DNA from: Pseudomonadota bacterium
GTDB lineage: Bacteria > Pseudomonadota > Gammaproteobacteria > Steroidobacterales > Steroidobacteraceae
NCBI GenBank assembly: GCA_021826035.1
Contig: JAKBBE010000070.1
Coordinates: forward strand, 1-13,300
DNA length: 13,300 bases
Direction: 5' to 3'
Below the pieces are notes generated by a model, which saw only the letters and a list, made by a program, of their open reading frames with translations, made no database searches and was not told the origin of the DNA. Positions 6,363 through 12,946 of the stretch are shown here, piece by piece. Each line of letters begins with the position of its first letter. The first letter of the stretch is position 1. The position numbers and the translations under genes were made by a program.

Positions 6363-7241
6363 ATGCCCCTCCTTCCGCGAAATCTGCCCTGTGCCGTACT
6401 GCGTGCAGCCGCCGCCTTCGGCCTGATGATGGTGACCGGAAACGCATGGGCCGGCGGGCGACTGCTCGCCACCGGCGGCATCACCGAGATCGAGGGCAGC
6501 GCCGGCGGTGGAATCACGCCGTGGGCGCTCATCGCGGGGCTCGAGACGAATGATCAAATCGGCGGTAGCGTCTCCTGCACGCAAGTCGCCCCGCAAGACT
6601 TTCGCCTCGACTCCTGCGGCCTCGCCATCGGCATTGACGATCGGGTGGAATTCTCAGCCGACCAGCTGCGGCTGAACCTCGGTAACACCGTGCCTGGGCA
6701 ATCGATTCGCCTGGAGGTCTTCGGCGCAAAAGTCCGGCTGTTCGGAGATGCGCTGCTCGACCAGAATCACTGGTGGCCGCAGGTCGCCCTCGGTGTCCAG
6801 TGGAAGCACAACGAGGACTTCAATCTCGTGCCGCGCGCCCTCGGCGCCACGCACGCCAATGGACTCGACGTGTATCTCAGCGCGACCAAAATATGGCTCG
6901 CCGGACCCTTCGATCACACCTGGTTGGCGGACGTCACCTTACGGGAGAGCGAAGCCAACCAGATCGGTTTGCTCGGTTTCGGTGGTGACCTCGGCGGATA
7001 TCACCTGCTCGCCGAGGGGAGCCTCGGGGTATTCCTGACCGATCACGTCGTCCTCGGGGGCGAGTATCGGCAAAAGCCGAACAACCTGTCGGCCTTTCGC
7101 GAAGACGACTGGCAAGACATTTTCCTGGCGTATTTTCCGATCAAGAATCTTTCGATTACCGCGGCATTCGCCAATCTGGGCAACATTGCCAACAAATCCG
7201 GGCAACGCGGCTATTACGTATCGCTGAACGGCAGCTGGTAG
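6363..7241 (+). CDS. DUF3034 outer-membrane-like beta-barrel protein
   Basis: A 292-residue protein with a signal peptide (cleavage after about A30, GNAWA/GG). The mature N-terminus reads GGRLLATGGITEIEGSAGGG, the hallmark of the DUF3034 family, followed by PWALIAG and alternating beta-strand segments throughout. The protein ends with an aromatic residue (YYVSLNGSW), typical of barrels inserted in the outer membrane. No function is established for the family that I know of. It is transcribed away from the globin-cupredoxin-GGDEF/EAL operon across a shared 209-bp region, so it may be an outer-membrane partner of that system. The ATG at 6363 gives a complete signal peptide but has only a weak ribosome binding site; M22 and M23 are less likely because they would cut the signal. 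Confidence 0.85.
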   Translation: MPLLPRNLPCAVLRAAAAFGLMMVTGNAWAGGRLLATGGITEIEGSAGGGITPWALIAGLETNDQIGGSVSCTQVAPQDFRLDSCGLAIGIDDRVEFSADQLRLNLGNTVPGQSIRLEVFGAKVRLFGDALLDQNHWWPQVALGVQWKHNEDFNLVPRALGATHANGLDVYLSATKIWLAGPFDHTWLADVTLRESEANQIGLLGFGGDLGGYHLLAEGSLGVFLTDHVVLGGEYRQKPNNLSAFREDDWQDIFLAYFPIKNLSITAAFANLGNIANKSGQRGYYVSLNGSW

Positions 7242-7268
7242 CCGGTCCGCGCCGATCACAACCATTCA

Positions 7269-7289
7269 GACACCGCGCGAGCGGGTGTC
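7269..7289. terminator. Hairpin between convergent DUF3034 and arfB genes
   Basis: GACACC (7269-7274) pairs with GGTGTC (7284-7289), with further GC pairs across a short loop. It sits 28 bp after the DUF3034 stop and between convergent genes, where a two-way terminator is expected. There is no clear T-run on either side, so this is only a candidate. Confidence 0.35.
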
Positions 7290-7421
7290 GTCCTCCGATC
7301 CCCCGATGCCGCCCAGCGGCCGAACAGGCATCGTCAGGCGCCGCGCTGCAGCTCCCGATAGGACATCATCTCTGATGGCAGCTCAGCTCGCGGTGGCCCC
7401 GGCGCGAGTTTCGGTCGCGTT

Positions 7422-7853
7422 CTACTCGACGACGTTGCGACGCAACGCCTTGGTTTTGCCCCGCTGGTCCTTCGATTCGAGGCGCCGCTTCCGCGACCCC
7501 GCGGTCGGCCGGGTGGCGATGCGCTTCTTCGGCACCACGGCGGCGCTGCGGATCAGTTCCTGCAGTCTCTCGAGCGCGGCGGCACGATTGCGCTCCTGGG
7601 TGCGGTGCTGCTGCGCTTTGATGATCAGCACCCCCTCCTTGGTGATGCGCTGATCGGACACACGCAGCAGCCGCTCCTTGTAGAACGGGGGCAAGGACGA
7701 GGCGCCGATATCGAAGCGCAGGTGAATGGCACTCGACACCTTATTGACGTTCTGTCCGCCGGCGCTTTGCGCACGCATGGCCGTCAGCTCGATCTCATCG
7801 AGCGGGATGGAGACGTGGGCTGAAATCGCCAGAACGGTGGATCGATGGTCCAT
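7422..7853 (-). CDS. arfB: Peptidyl-tRNA hydrolase ArfB (ribosome rescue)
   Basis: A 143-residue protein that releases the nascent chain from ribosomes stalled on non-stop mRNA. The catalytic GGQ lies at 32-34 within SAGGQNVNKVSSAIHLRFDI (30-49), the class-I release-factor catalytic domain. No codon-recognition domain is present. The C-terminal tail (about 108-140) is rich in K and R, as needed to insert into the empty mRNA channel. The length matches E. coli ArfB (140 residues). The ATG at 7853 is chosen because the family begins about 7-10 residues before the first strand (LAISAHVSIP); the frame extends upstream but with unrelated sequence. It is encoded alone, convergent with the DUF3034 gene. 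Confidence 0.93.
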   Translation of the reverse strand: MDHRSTVLAISAHVSIPLDEIELTAMRAQSAGGQNVNKVSSAIHLRFDIGASSLPPFYKERLLRVSDQRITKEGVLIIKAQQHRTQERNRAAALERLQELIRSAAVVPKKRIATRPTAGSRKRRLESKDQRGKTKALRRNVVE

Positions 7854-8118
7854 GCGCCAAATTATGGAGGGTTCGGATCCTGAGTGCACGCGGCACGACG
7901 CAGCGGACCGCGGGCGCGTCGATCGCCTGACGAGACCCGTTACCGGAACCACCCCAGCGGCGCGAGGACGGCTCGAGATTGAGTCCCGCGCCATGCGCGA
8001 GCGCAATGTGTGGGCGGCCTTCCCGTGAATCGAGTTCGACTGAACCTTCTGGAGTCGGCAATGGCCTCACCCCGGACCTCCAACGGTGCGAGGACCGAGC
8101 GATCCGGATTTTTTGGAC

Positions 8119-8533
8119 GGTGCCCCTATTTACTTTGACCGGCACGAGGGGTACCTTCCGCGCCGTCTTGACTTGATCCTCAAGAGGTTTTCCCCCGTTG
8201 GACAGTAGCTGTATGAGCGGTGACAGGAGTCGCGCACGGCGCGACGCGCTGCGCTCGGCAGGCTGGCACACGGGGACCGAGACCGCCACAGTCGGCTGAA
8301 GCGCTGACTGCCGTGCGCCGAGGTCCCTCGGCGCCGACTTCCTAGTCACCCTCCGTTTCTCTCAATCAGGCAACGTACTCCGGTGGGCGGAGTGCGCGTA
8401 TTGCTCGGCCGACTCCCTTCATCACGAACGGAACGGCTGACTGTGCTCCCGTTCGTGGAACGGGCTTTTGCGCGAGCAAACCCGATGCTCGAGGGTGGTG
8501 GATGATGATTCAGAAGCACGACGTCGGACGTGC
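8119..8533. ncRNA. Cluster of eight inverted repeats, candidate structured RNA
   Basis: Successive stems are: 8119-8127/8147-8155 (9 bp, one G-U); 8229-8235/8239-8245 (7 bp, perfect); 8289-8296/8303-8310 (8 bp, one G-U); 8315-8322/8327-8334 (8 bp, perfect, 4-nt loop); 8374-8382/8388-8396 (9 bp, one G-U); 8423-8431/8449-8457 (9 bp, perfect); 8461-8471/8476-8484 (9 bp with a 2-nt bulge and a GCGA tetraloop); 8516-8520/8529-8533 (5 bp). Coding sequence is not evident. It could be a non-coding RNA, a long structured leader of the Nramp-like operon, or the remains of mobile DNA. GC-rich DNA produces inverted repeats by chance, so confidence is limited. Confidence 0.35.
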
Positions 8534-8789
8534 GACGGATGAGGCACAGGTGCCGGCGGATCGCCAGGCCGTCGCTGCGTGGGTGGATCGCTGCGGAGCG
8601 GACGCCATTGCCGGGACGTGGTGCCGCAATCGGGCCTCCGGGCGCATTGAGATGTGCTGGCGTGTCGCCTCGGCGCGCCACGCCTCAGCGAACGCCACGG
8701 AGCCTCCCATTCGGCGCCACCGCACGAGCCGAACGTGCGAAGCCGTGATTCGCGGCCGTCCCAGGGCGCCGAGGCGTCGAACGATGCGT

Positions 8790-8793
8790 GGAG
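8790..8793 (+). promoter_or_regulatory. Ribosome binding site of the Nramp-like gene
   Basis: GGAG lies 7 nt before GTG at 8801 but only 1 nt before the in-frame ATG at 8795. The spacing favours the GTG start. Confidence 0.55.
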
Positions 8794-8800
8794 CATGCGC

Positions 8801-10183
8801 GTGAATCATCAGGTTGAAGTTCGGGAATTTCGCCCGTGCGCGGACTGCCCCCCCATTCCGGAGGGACTCAGGCACCGCTTGCGCGACAGACTGCACATCG
8901 CCGAGTTGCACCGCAACGCGACGAACTGGCGCGGTCGCCTGGTGCTCGCGCTCGCCCTGCTCGGGCCCGGGGTGCTGGTGATGCTGGGCGACAACGACGC
9001 CGGCGGTGTCATCACCTACATGCAAACCGGCGCCGCCTACGGGCTCGGGCTCTTTCTGCCTCTGATGGTCCTGCTGGGGGGCGTGGCCTACGTGGTGCAG
9101 GAGATGACCGTACGCCTGGGGGCGGTCACTCGCCGCGGCCACGCCGAGCTCATCTGGAAGCGATACGGTCCTTTCTGGGGATGGTTCTCGCTCATCGATC
9201 TGATCGTGGCCAATGTGCTCACCCTGATGACGGAGTTCATCGGGATCCGCCTAGGAGGTGAAGCGCTCGGCCTCTCGGCATGGCTGACGGTACCGGCCGC
9301 CCTGGTCTTCGTCACCGTGGTACTGGTATTCCTGCGCTACTGGACCTGGGAGCGCATTTCCCTCTTCGTCGCAGCGTTCAATTTGGTCTTCGTTCCGCTG
9401 GCGCTCCTCGCTCATCCACATTGGCACGCAGTGGCTCTCGCCTTCGCCGGCCACGGATGGATCGTCCCCGGAGGGTTCCTGTCGGTCACTTTTCTCGTGC
9501 TGATCTCGGCCAATATCGGCACCACGATCGCACCCTGGCAGCTGTTCTTCCAACAGTCCTGCGTGGTCGACAAGGGCTTGCTCGTCCAGGACATCCGCGC
9601 CGGGCGACGCGATCTGCTGCTCGGTGTCATCGGCATGGTGCTCGTGGCCATGGCGTTGATCGTGCTCGCAGCGCAAACCCTCAAAGGTGTCCCGAACGCG
9701 CAGCAGCTTGACGCCGGCGCGATCCTCGGCGCGATCCGCGCCAAGCTCGGGCAGGACATGATGGCGCTGTTCGCCCTGGGTTTGATGGAGGCGGGGCTCA
9801 TCGCTGCGATCGTCATCACCGCGAGCAGCGCCTGGGCAGTGGGCGAGGCCTTCGGAATCGACCGGTCGTTGAATGCGGCGCCACGCCAAGCGCTCGGGTT
9901 CTACCTGCCGGCGGTCGTCGGCACCGCGGTGGCCGCGGTTCTCGTCATGATCCCGGGGCTCAATCTCGGCTTCTTGAACCTCAGCGTGCAGGTCATCGCG
10001 ACGGTCTTCATGCCGGCGGCAATGCTCTTCCTGCTGATGTTGCTCAATGACCGGGAGCTGATGGGCGAGCACGTCAACTCTTCGCGGCGCAATGCCGTCT
10101 CGATTGCCATCATGATCGGATTGATCGTCTGCAACGTACTGTACGGCCTCGCGACGCTCTTTCCGCACGTATTTGGAGGATGA
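8801..10183 (+). CDS. Atypical Nramp-family divalent metal transporter
   Basis: A 460-residue inner-membrane protein with about 11 hydrophobic helices, related to Nramp (MntH) transporters that import Mn2+, Fe2+ or similar ions with protons. Classical Nramps bind metal with DPGN in helix 1 and an A/M-P-H motif in helix 6. Here helix 1 reads GDNDAGG (63-69) and helix 6 reads GTTIAPWQLFF (240-250), so the methionine and histidine are absent. This places it in a divergent Nramp-like branch with uncertain, perhaps harder, metal preference. The cytosolic N-terminus has a CADC pair (C13, C16). The GTG start at 8801 fits GGAG 7 nt upstream; an in-frame ATG at 8795 is the alternative, and the frame is open back to 8654. 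It shares an operon with the next small gene. Confidence 0.86.
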   Translation: MNHQVEVREFRPCADCPPIPEGLRHRLRDRLHIAELHRNATNWRGRLVLALALLGPGVLVMLGDNDAGGVITYMQTGAAYGLGLFLPLMVLLGGVAYVVQEMTVRLGAVTRRGHAELIWKRYGPFWGWFSLIDLIVANVLTLMTEFIGIRLGGEALGLSAWLTVPAALVFVTVVLVFLRYWTWERISLFVAAFNLVFVPLALLAHPHWHAVALAFAGHGWIVPGGFLSVTFLVLISANIGTTIAPWQLFFQQSCVVDKGLLVQDIRAGRRDLLLGVIGMVLVAMALIVLAAQTLKGVPNAQQLDAGAILGAIRAKLGQDMMALFALGLMEAGLIAAIVITASSAWAVGEAFGIDRSLNAAPRQALGFYLPAVVGTAVAAVLVMIPGLNLGFLNLSVQVIATVFMPAAMLFLLMLLNDRELMGEHVNSSRRNAVSIAIMIGLIVCNVLYGLATLFPHVFGG

Positions 10184-10186
10184 CCC

Positions 10187-10384
10187 ATGAAGGAGCTGAG
10201 TGATTTTCATGCAGGGGAGATTCGCCAGCTGATCGAGCAGGAACGCTGGGACGAGCCGCTCGCGCAGGTCAAACGGACCCGTCTGACTTCGCGCCAGCAG
10301 GTCGTGTTCTGGGGATTGCGGGTCTACGTGGTGGTGATGACCGTCGTGGTCGTCTGGGCGTTCCTGCACGGCGCCGCCGGATGA
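10187..10384 (+). CDS. Small single-pass membrane protein downstream of the Nramp-like gene
   Basis: A 65-residue protein beginning 3 nt after the transporter stop, with GGAGGA (10175-10180) 6 nt before its ATG. The N-terminal half is charged and helical (residues 1-36, rich in E, Q and R), and one hydrophobic helix runs from about 38 to 60 (VVFWGLRVYVVVMTVVVVW). The positive residues lie before the helix, so an N-in orientation is likely. I do not recognise a family. The strong ribosome binding site and near-overlap make co-translation with the transporter likely. A role as a small accessory or regulatory subunit is inference. Confidence 0.75.
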   Translation: MKELSDFHAGEIRQLIEQERWDEPLAQVKRTRLTSRQQVVFWGLRVYVVVMTVVVVWAFLHGAAG

Positions 10385-10394
10385 TCCGCTGATC

Positions 10395-10410
10395 GGGGAC
10401 CGCGATCCCC
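10395..10410. terminator. Hairpin after the Nramp operon
   Basis: GGGGA and TCCCC pair around the 6-nt loop CCGCGA, 11 nt after the small gene's stop. An overlapping alternative is GATCG (10391-10395) with CGATC (10403-10407). There is no T-run directly after it, so it is a weak terminator candidate. Confidence 0.3.
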
Positions 10411-10463
10411 ATCCCCGGCCATGACCGGTGTTGCCGCCGATTTTATTGTGATCCGTTGCGTCA

Positions 10464-10488
10464 GGGTAAAAGTAGACCCCTGGGTAAA
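10464..10488. repeat. GGGTAAA direct repeats, possible old insertion-sequence end
   Basis: GGGTAAA occurs at 10464-10470 and again at 10482-10488, 18 bp apart, in the context GGTAAAAGTAGACCCC. Such repeated GTAAA / GACCC blocks are typical of IS21-family ends as I remember them. No IS21 transposase gene is present, so this would be a solo relic beside the IS3 element. Confidence 0.3.
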
Positions 10489-10506
10489 GAGGGCGATTTT
10501 CAGACT

Positions 10507-10544
10507 GAGGTGGCCCCGGGACACTGGACAGCCGGATAAGTGGA
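10507..10544 (+). repeat. IS3 left terminal inverted repeat
   Basis: It contains GAGGTGG at the outer tip, TGGACAG at 10525-10531 and GCCGGATAAGTGGA at 10531-10544, all matching the complement of the right end. The exact outer boundary is uncertain by a few bases. Confidence 0.7.
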
Positions 10545-10592
10545 TTGCTCTGCTCTGGAAGGCGAAGATATCGCCTGGAAGCTGGAGCAGAA

Positions 10593-10898
10593 ATGAGCTG
10601 CAGATCTCGACGTAACCGCTCACCAGCCTTCAAGGCGAAGGTGGCCCTGGCCGCCCTCAAAGGCAAGGCGACGCTCGCCGAGCTGACCGAGCGCTTCAAT
10701 GTGCATCCGAACCAGATCGCCCAGTGGAAGTCCCAGCTGCTTGCCGGGACCGAGGAGGTTTTCTCCTCGGGAAGTCCACCGAGACAGGAGGGGCCGAATC
10801 TGAAGGAGCTGCATGCGAAGATTGGCCAGCAGGCTTTGGAAATCGACTTTTTAGGCGCCGCGCTCGGCAAACTGGAAGGGCCGAGCGGAACGCGCTGA
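10593..10898 (+). CDS. IS3-family transposase OrfA
   Basis: A 101-residue protein with an N-terminal helix-turn-helix of the Transposase_8 type (SPAFKAKVALAALKGKATLA, then ELTERFNVHPNQIAQWK). A C-terminal coiled-coil/leucine-zipper segment follows (NLKELHAKIGQQALEIDFLG) for multimerisation with OrfAB. It binds the inverted repeats and regulates transposition. The ATG at 10593 has GGAG 5 nt upstream. The stop TGA overlaps the orfB ATG as TGATG. In IS3 elements a programmed -1 frameshift near the end of orfA makes the OrfAB fusion. OrfB is in the -1 frame here, consistent with that, but I did not identify a clear slippery site. Confidence 0.88.
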   Translation: MSCRSRRNRSPAFKAKVALAALKGKATLAELTERFNVHPNQIAQWKSQLLAGTEEVFSSGSPPRQEGPNLKELHAKIGQQALEIDFLGAALGKLEGPSGTR

Positions 10899-11722
10899 TG
10901 GATCGCACACATCGGTTGCCGATCAGCCGACGGGCCGAGCTGCTGGGCCTGTCGCGCTCGAGCGTGTACGACCGCCCGATGCCTACTTCTGATCTCGATC
11001 TGCGCACGATGCGCCGGATCGATGAGCTGCATCTGGAGCTGCCGTTCGCCGGTGCGAGGATGCTGCGCGACCTGCTCGCACTCGAGGGCTGGAAGATCGG
11101 CCGCAAGCACGTCCCGACGCTCATGCGTCGCATGGGATTCGCGGCAATCTACCGCAGGAAGAACACCAGCCGGCCGCATCCTGAGCATGCCGTCTTCCCG
11201 TACCTGCTGCGCCGACTCCCGATCGATCGACCGAACCAGGTCTGGGCCGCTGACGTGACTTACATCCCGATGGCTCGCGGCTTCGTGTATCTCGTGGCCG
11301 TCATCGACTGCTTCACCCGCAAGGTCGTCCCCTGGAGGCTCTCCAATACGCTTACAGCGGACTTTTGCGTCGATGCCCTGCAAGAGGCACTGGCCCGCTT
11401 TGGTCGCCCTGAGATCTTTAGCACCGACCAGGGCGCCCAGTTCACCAGTGCCGGGTTCATCGCAACCCTGAAGGCCCACCAAGTGCGCATCAGCATGGAC
11501 GGTCGCGGCCGCTGGCCCGACAACGTCCTCGTCATACGGCTGTGGCGCTCAATCAAATACGAAGAGGTTTACTTGCACGCCTATAACACCGTCAGCGAGG
11601 CACGCGCCGGCATCGCTCGCTACATCGACTTCTTCAATGCCCGACGCCCGCATACCGCACTTGACGGGCGCACGCACGATGCCGTGTACTTCGATGCCAT
11701 GCCGCTCGCGGCGGCTGCCTGA
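10898..11722 (+). CDS. IS3-family transposase OrfB with a substituted catalytic residue
   Basis: A 274-residue integrase-type (rve/DDE) protein. An N-terminal helix-turn-helix region ([14 protein letters not shown]) and the HTH_21-like linker precede the catalytic core. The first aspartate is D119 in [11 protein letters not shown] and the second is D177 in [10 protein letters not shown]. The third residue, expected 36 positions later as E in a DNV(F)VERLW-type motif, is I213 (ATA at 11534-11536) in [11 protein letters not shown]. The rest of the C-terminus ([29 protein letters not shown]) is normal. Loss of the metal-binding glutamate should abolish strand transfer, so this is a full-length but probably dead transposase. 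The open frame continues upstream to 10724 and overlaps orfA, as needed for frameshifting. Confidence 0.88.
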   Translation: MDRTHRLPISRRAELLGLSRSSVYDRPMPTSDLDLRTMRRIDELHLELPFAGARMLRDLLALEGWKIGRKHVPTLMRRMGFAAIYRRKNTSRPHPEHAVFPYLLRRLPIDRPNQVWAADVTYIPMARGFVYLVAVIDCFTRKVVPWRLSNTLTADFCVDALQEALARFGRPEIFSTDQGAQFTSAGFIATLKAHQVRISMDGRGRWPDNVLVIRLWRSIKYEEVYLHAYNTVSEARAGIARYIDFFNARRPHTALDGRTHDAVYFDAMPLAAAA

Positions 11723-11732
11723 ACCGCAGAGC

Positions 11733-11780
11733 TCCACTTATCCGGCCGCAGAAAACTGTCCAATTTTGCCGGTCCACCTC
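11733..11780 (-). repeat. IS3 right terminal inverted repeat
   Basis: Read on the minus strand it begins GAGGTGGACCGGC and ends GCCGGATAAGTGGA (complement of 11733-11746), with TGGACAG between (complement of 11756-11762). It matches the left end apart from about 11 extra bases. Confidence 0.7.
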
Positions 11781-11805
11781 TCACCACTGTTGTGCCCATA
11801 ATCTG

Positions 11806-12801
11806 ATGGCAAAGAGCATGCGCAATTTCATTGTTCTGATCATAGCAGTCGCGCTTTTTGGAGCATTGGCTCTTCACTTACAACGCGGAAAATCCGGCAC
11901 ACCGCATCGCGCGATGACATCTGTCGCTGTTAAATCAATTTCCGTGAAACACATACAGCATGCAAATCGTCAAACAATACGTGCGCCGATTGACGGACAC
12001 ACTGTTCTGGCAGTTAAAAATTGGCGATTATTGTTTGATCACTCGAGGAACTATTTTTTGTTCGTAAGAAGCGCTGCAACCGCCGCTGCCAACGGCAATG
12101 GTACGGCCGCGCTGTATGTATCAAAGGCCATGAGCATTTGCGCGCTAGAAATATTTCAATTCGGCAATAACTCGAATCCTAAGTCAGCGTTCACATCATG
12201 GTTATCCAACCAGGCGTATATGCCGGAGTGGGTCATGGAGATTCAGCGAGAACACTTCGAATTGTGCCAGGGATTTTTTGGGCAGAACGCGTTCTCAGGA
12301 CTGCCGCCACCTAAGCGCGGGAGCTATATGTCGTCATCTTATTGGCTGAATTTGGCAGAGAAAGACCATAATTCAGTCGCGGAACTAATGGAACTTTCTG
12401 CCACTTGGAATTTAGGCGAAGGTGCTAATAGTGCCCAAGCGACTGCTATTGCGCAGAATACCGTGCTTGACGCAGTCTCGAGTGGCGATCCCGACGCAGT
12501 ATTCCGTGCAGGAATGTTCTTAGCAGACGGCAATTCCGCGAACGAGATTCGGGCATTTGCCGTTGCGATTGCAGGTTGTAATCTTGGCTACGACTGTTCT
12601 GGCGACAATGCGCTTATTTTCGGTGAATGTGTAGCCGGGAGCGGGCGGTGTCCATCCGGTCAGACATTTTCCGATGTTGTGACAAAGTCGGTCGGATTGT
12701 CCGGTTACGCGAAGGCGTACCAGATGGCACAGGAGTTGCAATATGCCATCTCGAGTGGGGATGAGGCGACAATAAGGCGATTTGTGAAATTGCGAAACTG
12801 A
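11806..12801 (+). CDS. Uncharacterised membrane-anchored or exported protein, AT-rich gene between IS elements
   Basis: A 331-residue protein with an N-terminal hydrophobic helix (about 7-24) followed by a basic residue cluster, so it is either anchored in the inner membrane or exported. The rest is largely helical with no domain I can name. The C-terminal third has four cysteines in a recurring-looking block (C258, C264, C275, C282, in GCNLGYDCS, GEC and GRC), with C112 and C154 further upstream. I recall similar uncharacterised proteins in Xanthomonadaceae-type genomes, without a function. Base composition is clearly lower in GC than the surroundings (21 of 60 G+C at 12001-12060, against 43 of 60 at 9241-9300). 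It lies between the IS3 element and a truncated orfA, which suggests transfer with mobile DNA. The ATG at 11806 is the first start; 11818 is an alternative with AAAGAG close upstream. Confidence 0.8.
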   Translation: MAKSMRNFIVLIIAVALFGALALHLQRGKSGTPHRAMTSVAVKSISVKHIQHANRQTIRAPIDGHTVLAVKNWRLLFDHSRNYFLFVRSAATAAANGNGTAALYVSKAMSICALEIFQFGNNSNPKSAFTSWLSNQAYMPEWVMEIQREHFELCQGFFGQNAFSGLPPPKRGSYMSSSYWLNLAEKDHNSVAELMELSATWNLGEGANSAQATAIAQNTVLDAVSSGDPDAVFRAGMFLADGNSANEIRAFAVAIAGCNLGYDCSGDNALIFGECVAGSGRCPSGQTFSDVVTKSVGLSGYAKAYQMAQELQYAISSGDEATIRRFVKLRN

Positions 12802-12884
12802 CATGCGCTCAGAGTAATGTGCCGAACGTCAATGCGTATGCGCAGCAGAGTGCGTGTTAAAGAGCCGAGTTGTTGAGGCGAACT

Positions 12885-12910
12885 GAAGTGCCCCCCCGTT
12901 GACGGACATC
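12885..12910 (+). repeat. Probable left end of a second IS3-type element
   Basis: The C-rich run and TTGACGGACATC shortly upstream of a transposase orfA resemble the left ends of IS3 elements. TTGACG (12899-12904) with TTAAGC 17 nt later may be its promoter. The other end is not in the window, so the boundary is approximate. Confidence 0.4.
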
Positions 12911-12936
12911 TAATGGATGGATTAAGCCCACCCTTT

Positions 12937-12941
12937 GGAGG
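12937..12941 (+). promoter_or_regulatory. Ribosome binding site of the truncated orfA
   Basis: GGAGG lies 5 nt before the ATG at 12947 and supports that start over the GTG at 12935. Confidence 0.7.
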
Positions 12942-12946
12942 TCACT

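Larger units (their letters stand above)
7854..8800. other. Long intergenic stretch without a convincing protein gene
   Basis: About 950 bp separate arfB from the Nramp-like gene. Open frames on both strands are arginine- and serine-rich, lack ribosome binding sites and match no family I know. The right half (8119-8533) carries an unusual run of inverted repeats. The first part holds a sequence near 8120-8140 that could be an old insertion-sequence end (complement GGTCAAAGTAAATAGGGGC). No tRNA, and no yybP-ykoY manganese riboswitch core, was found. Confidence 0.5.
10507..11780 (+). mobile_element. IS3-family insertion sequence, full length with probably inactive transposase
   Basis: About 1.27 kb, the normal size for IS3 elements, containing orfA and orfB in -1 relative frame between imperfect terminal inverted repeats. 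The ends share GAGGTGG, TGGACAG and GCCGGATAAGTGGA, but the left end lacks about 11 nt present between the last two blocks at the right end. No clear 3- or 4-bp target duplication was found, which points to an old insertion or rearranged ends. The orfB product has isoleucine in place of the catalytic glutamate, so the copy is unlikely to move by itself. Confidence 0.82.

Noticed and set aside
7866..7880. GGTTCGGATCC, resembling a tRNA T-arm.
   Set aside because: The flanking bases do not form a T-stem, and no acceptor or anticodon arm is present.
7795..8349. A 184-codon minus-strand frame upstream of arfB.
   Set aside because: It overlaps the arfB start in another frame, has no recognisable domain and no convincing start signal.
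8346..8681. A 111-codon minus-strand frame, and an overlapping plus-strand frame at 8502-8804.
   Set aside because: Composition is proline/arginine/serine-rich, there is no ribosome binding site or known motif, and both run through the inverted repeats.
7854..8800. A manganese (yybP-ykoY) riboswitch ahead of the Nramp-like gene.
   Set aside because: The conserved core was not found in the leader. The GGGGAG seen near 940 is ahead of mntA and lacks the surrounding structure.
9251..11482. A 743-codon open frame on the minus strand across the transporter and the IS element.
   Set aside because: It is antisense to two clear genes, spans a mobile-element boundary and has low-complexity H/R/D/E/Q-rich composition. 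It is a shadow of GC-rich codon use.
10500..11790. Target-site duplication flanking the IS3 element.
   Set aside because: The flanks next to the inverted repeats (ACT and TCA) do not match as 3- or 4-bp direct repeats at any boundary I tried.
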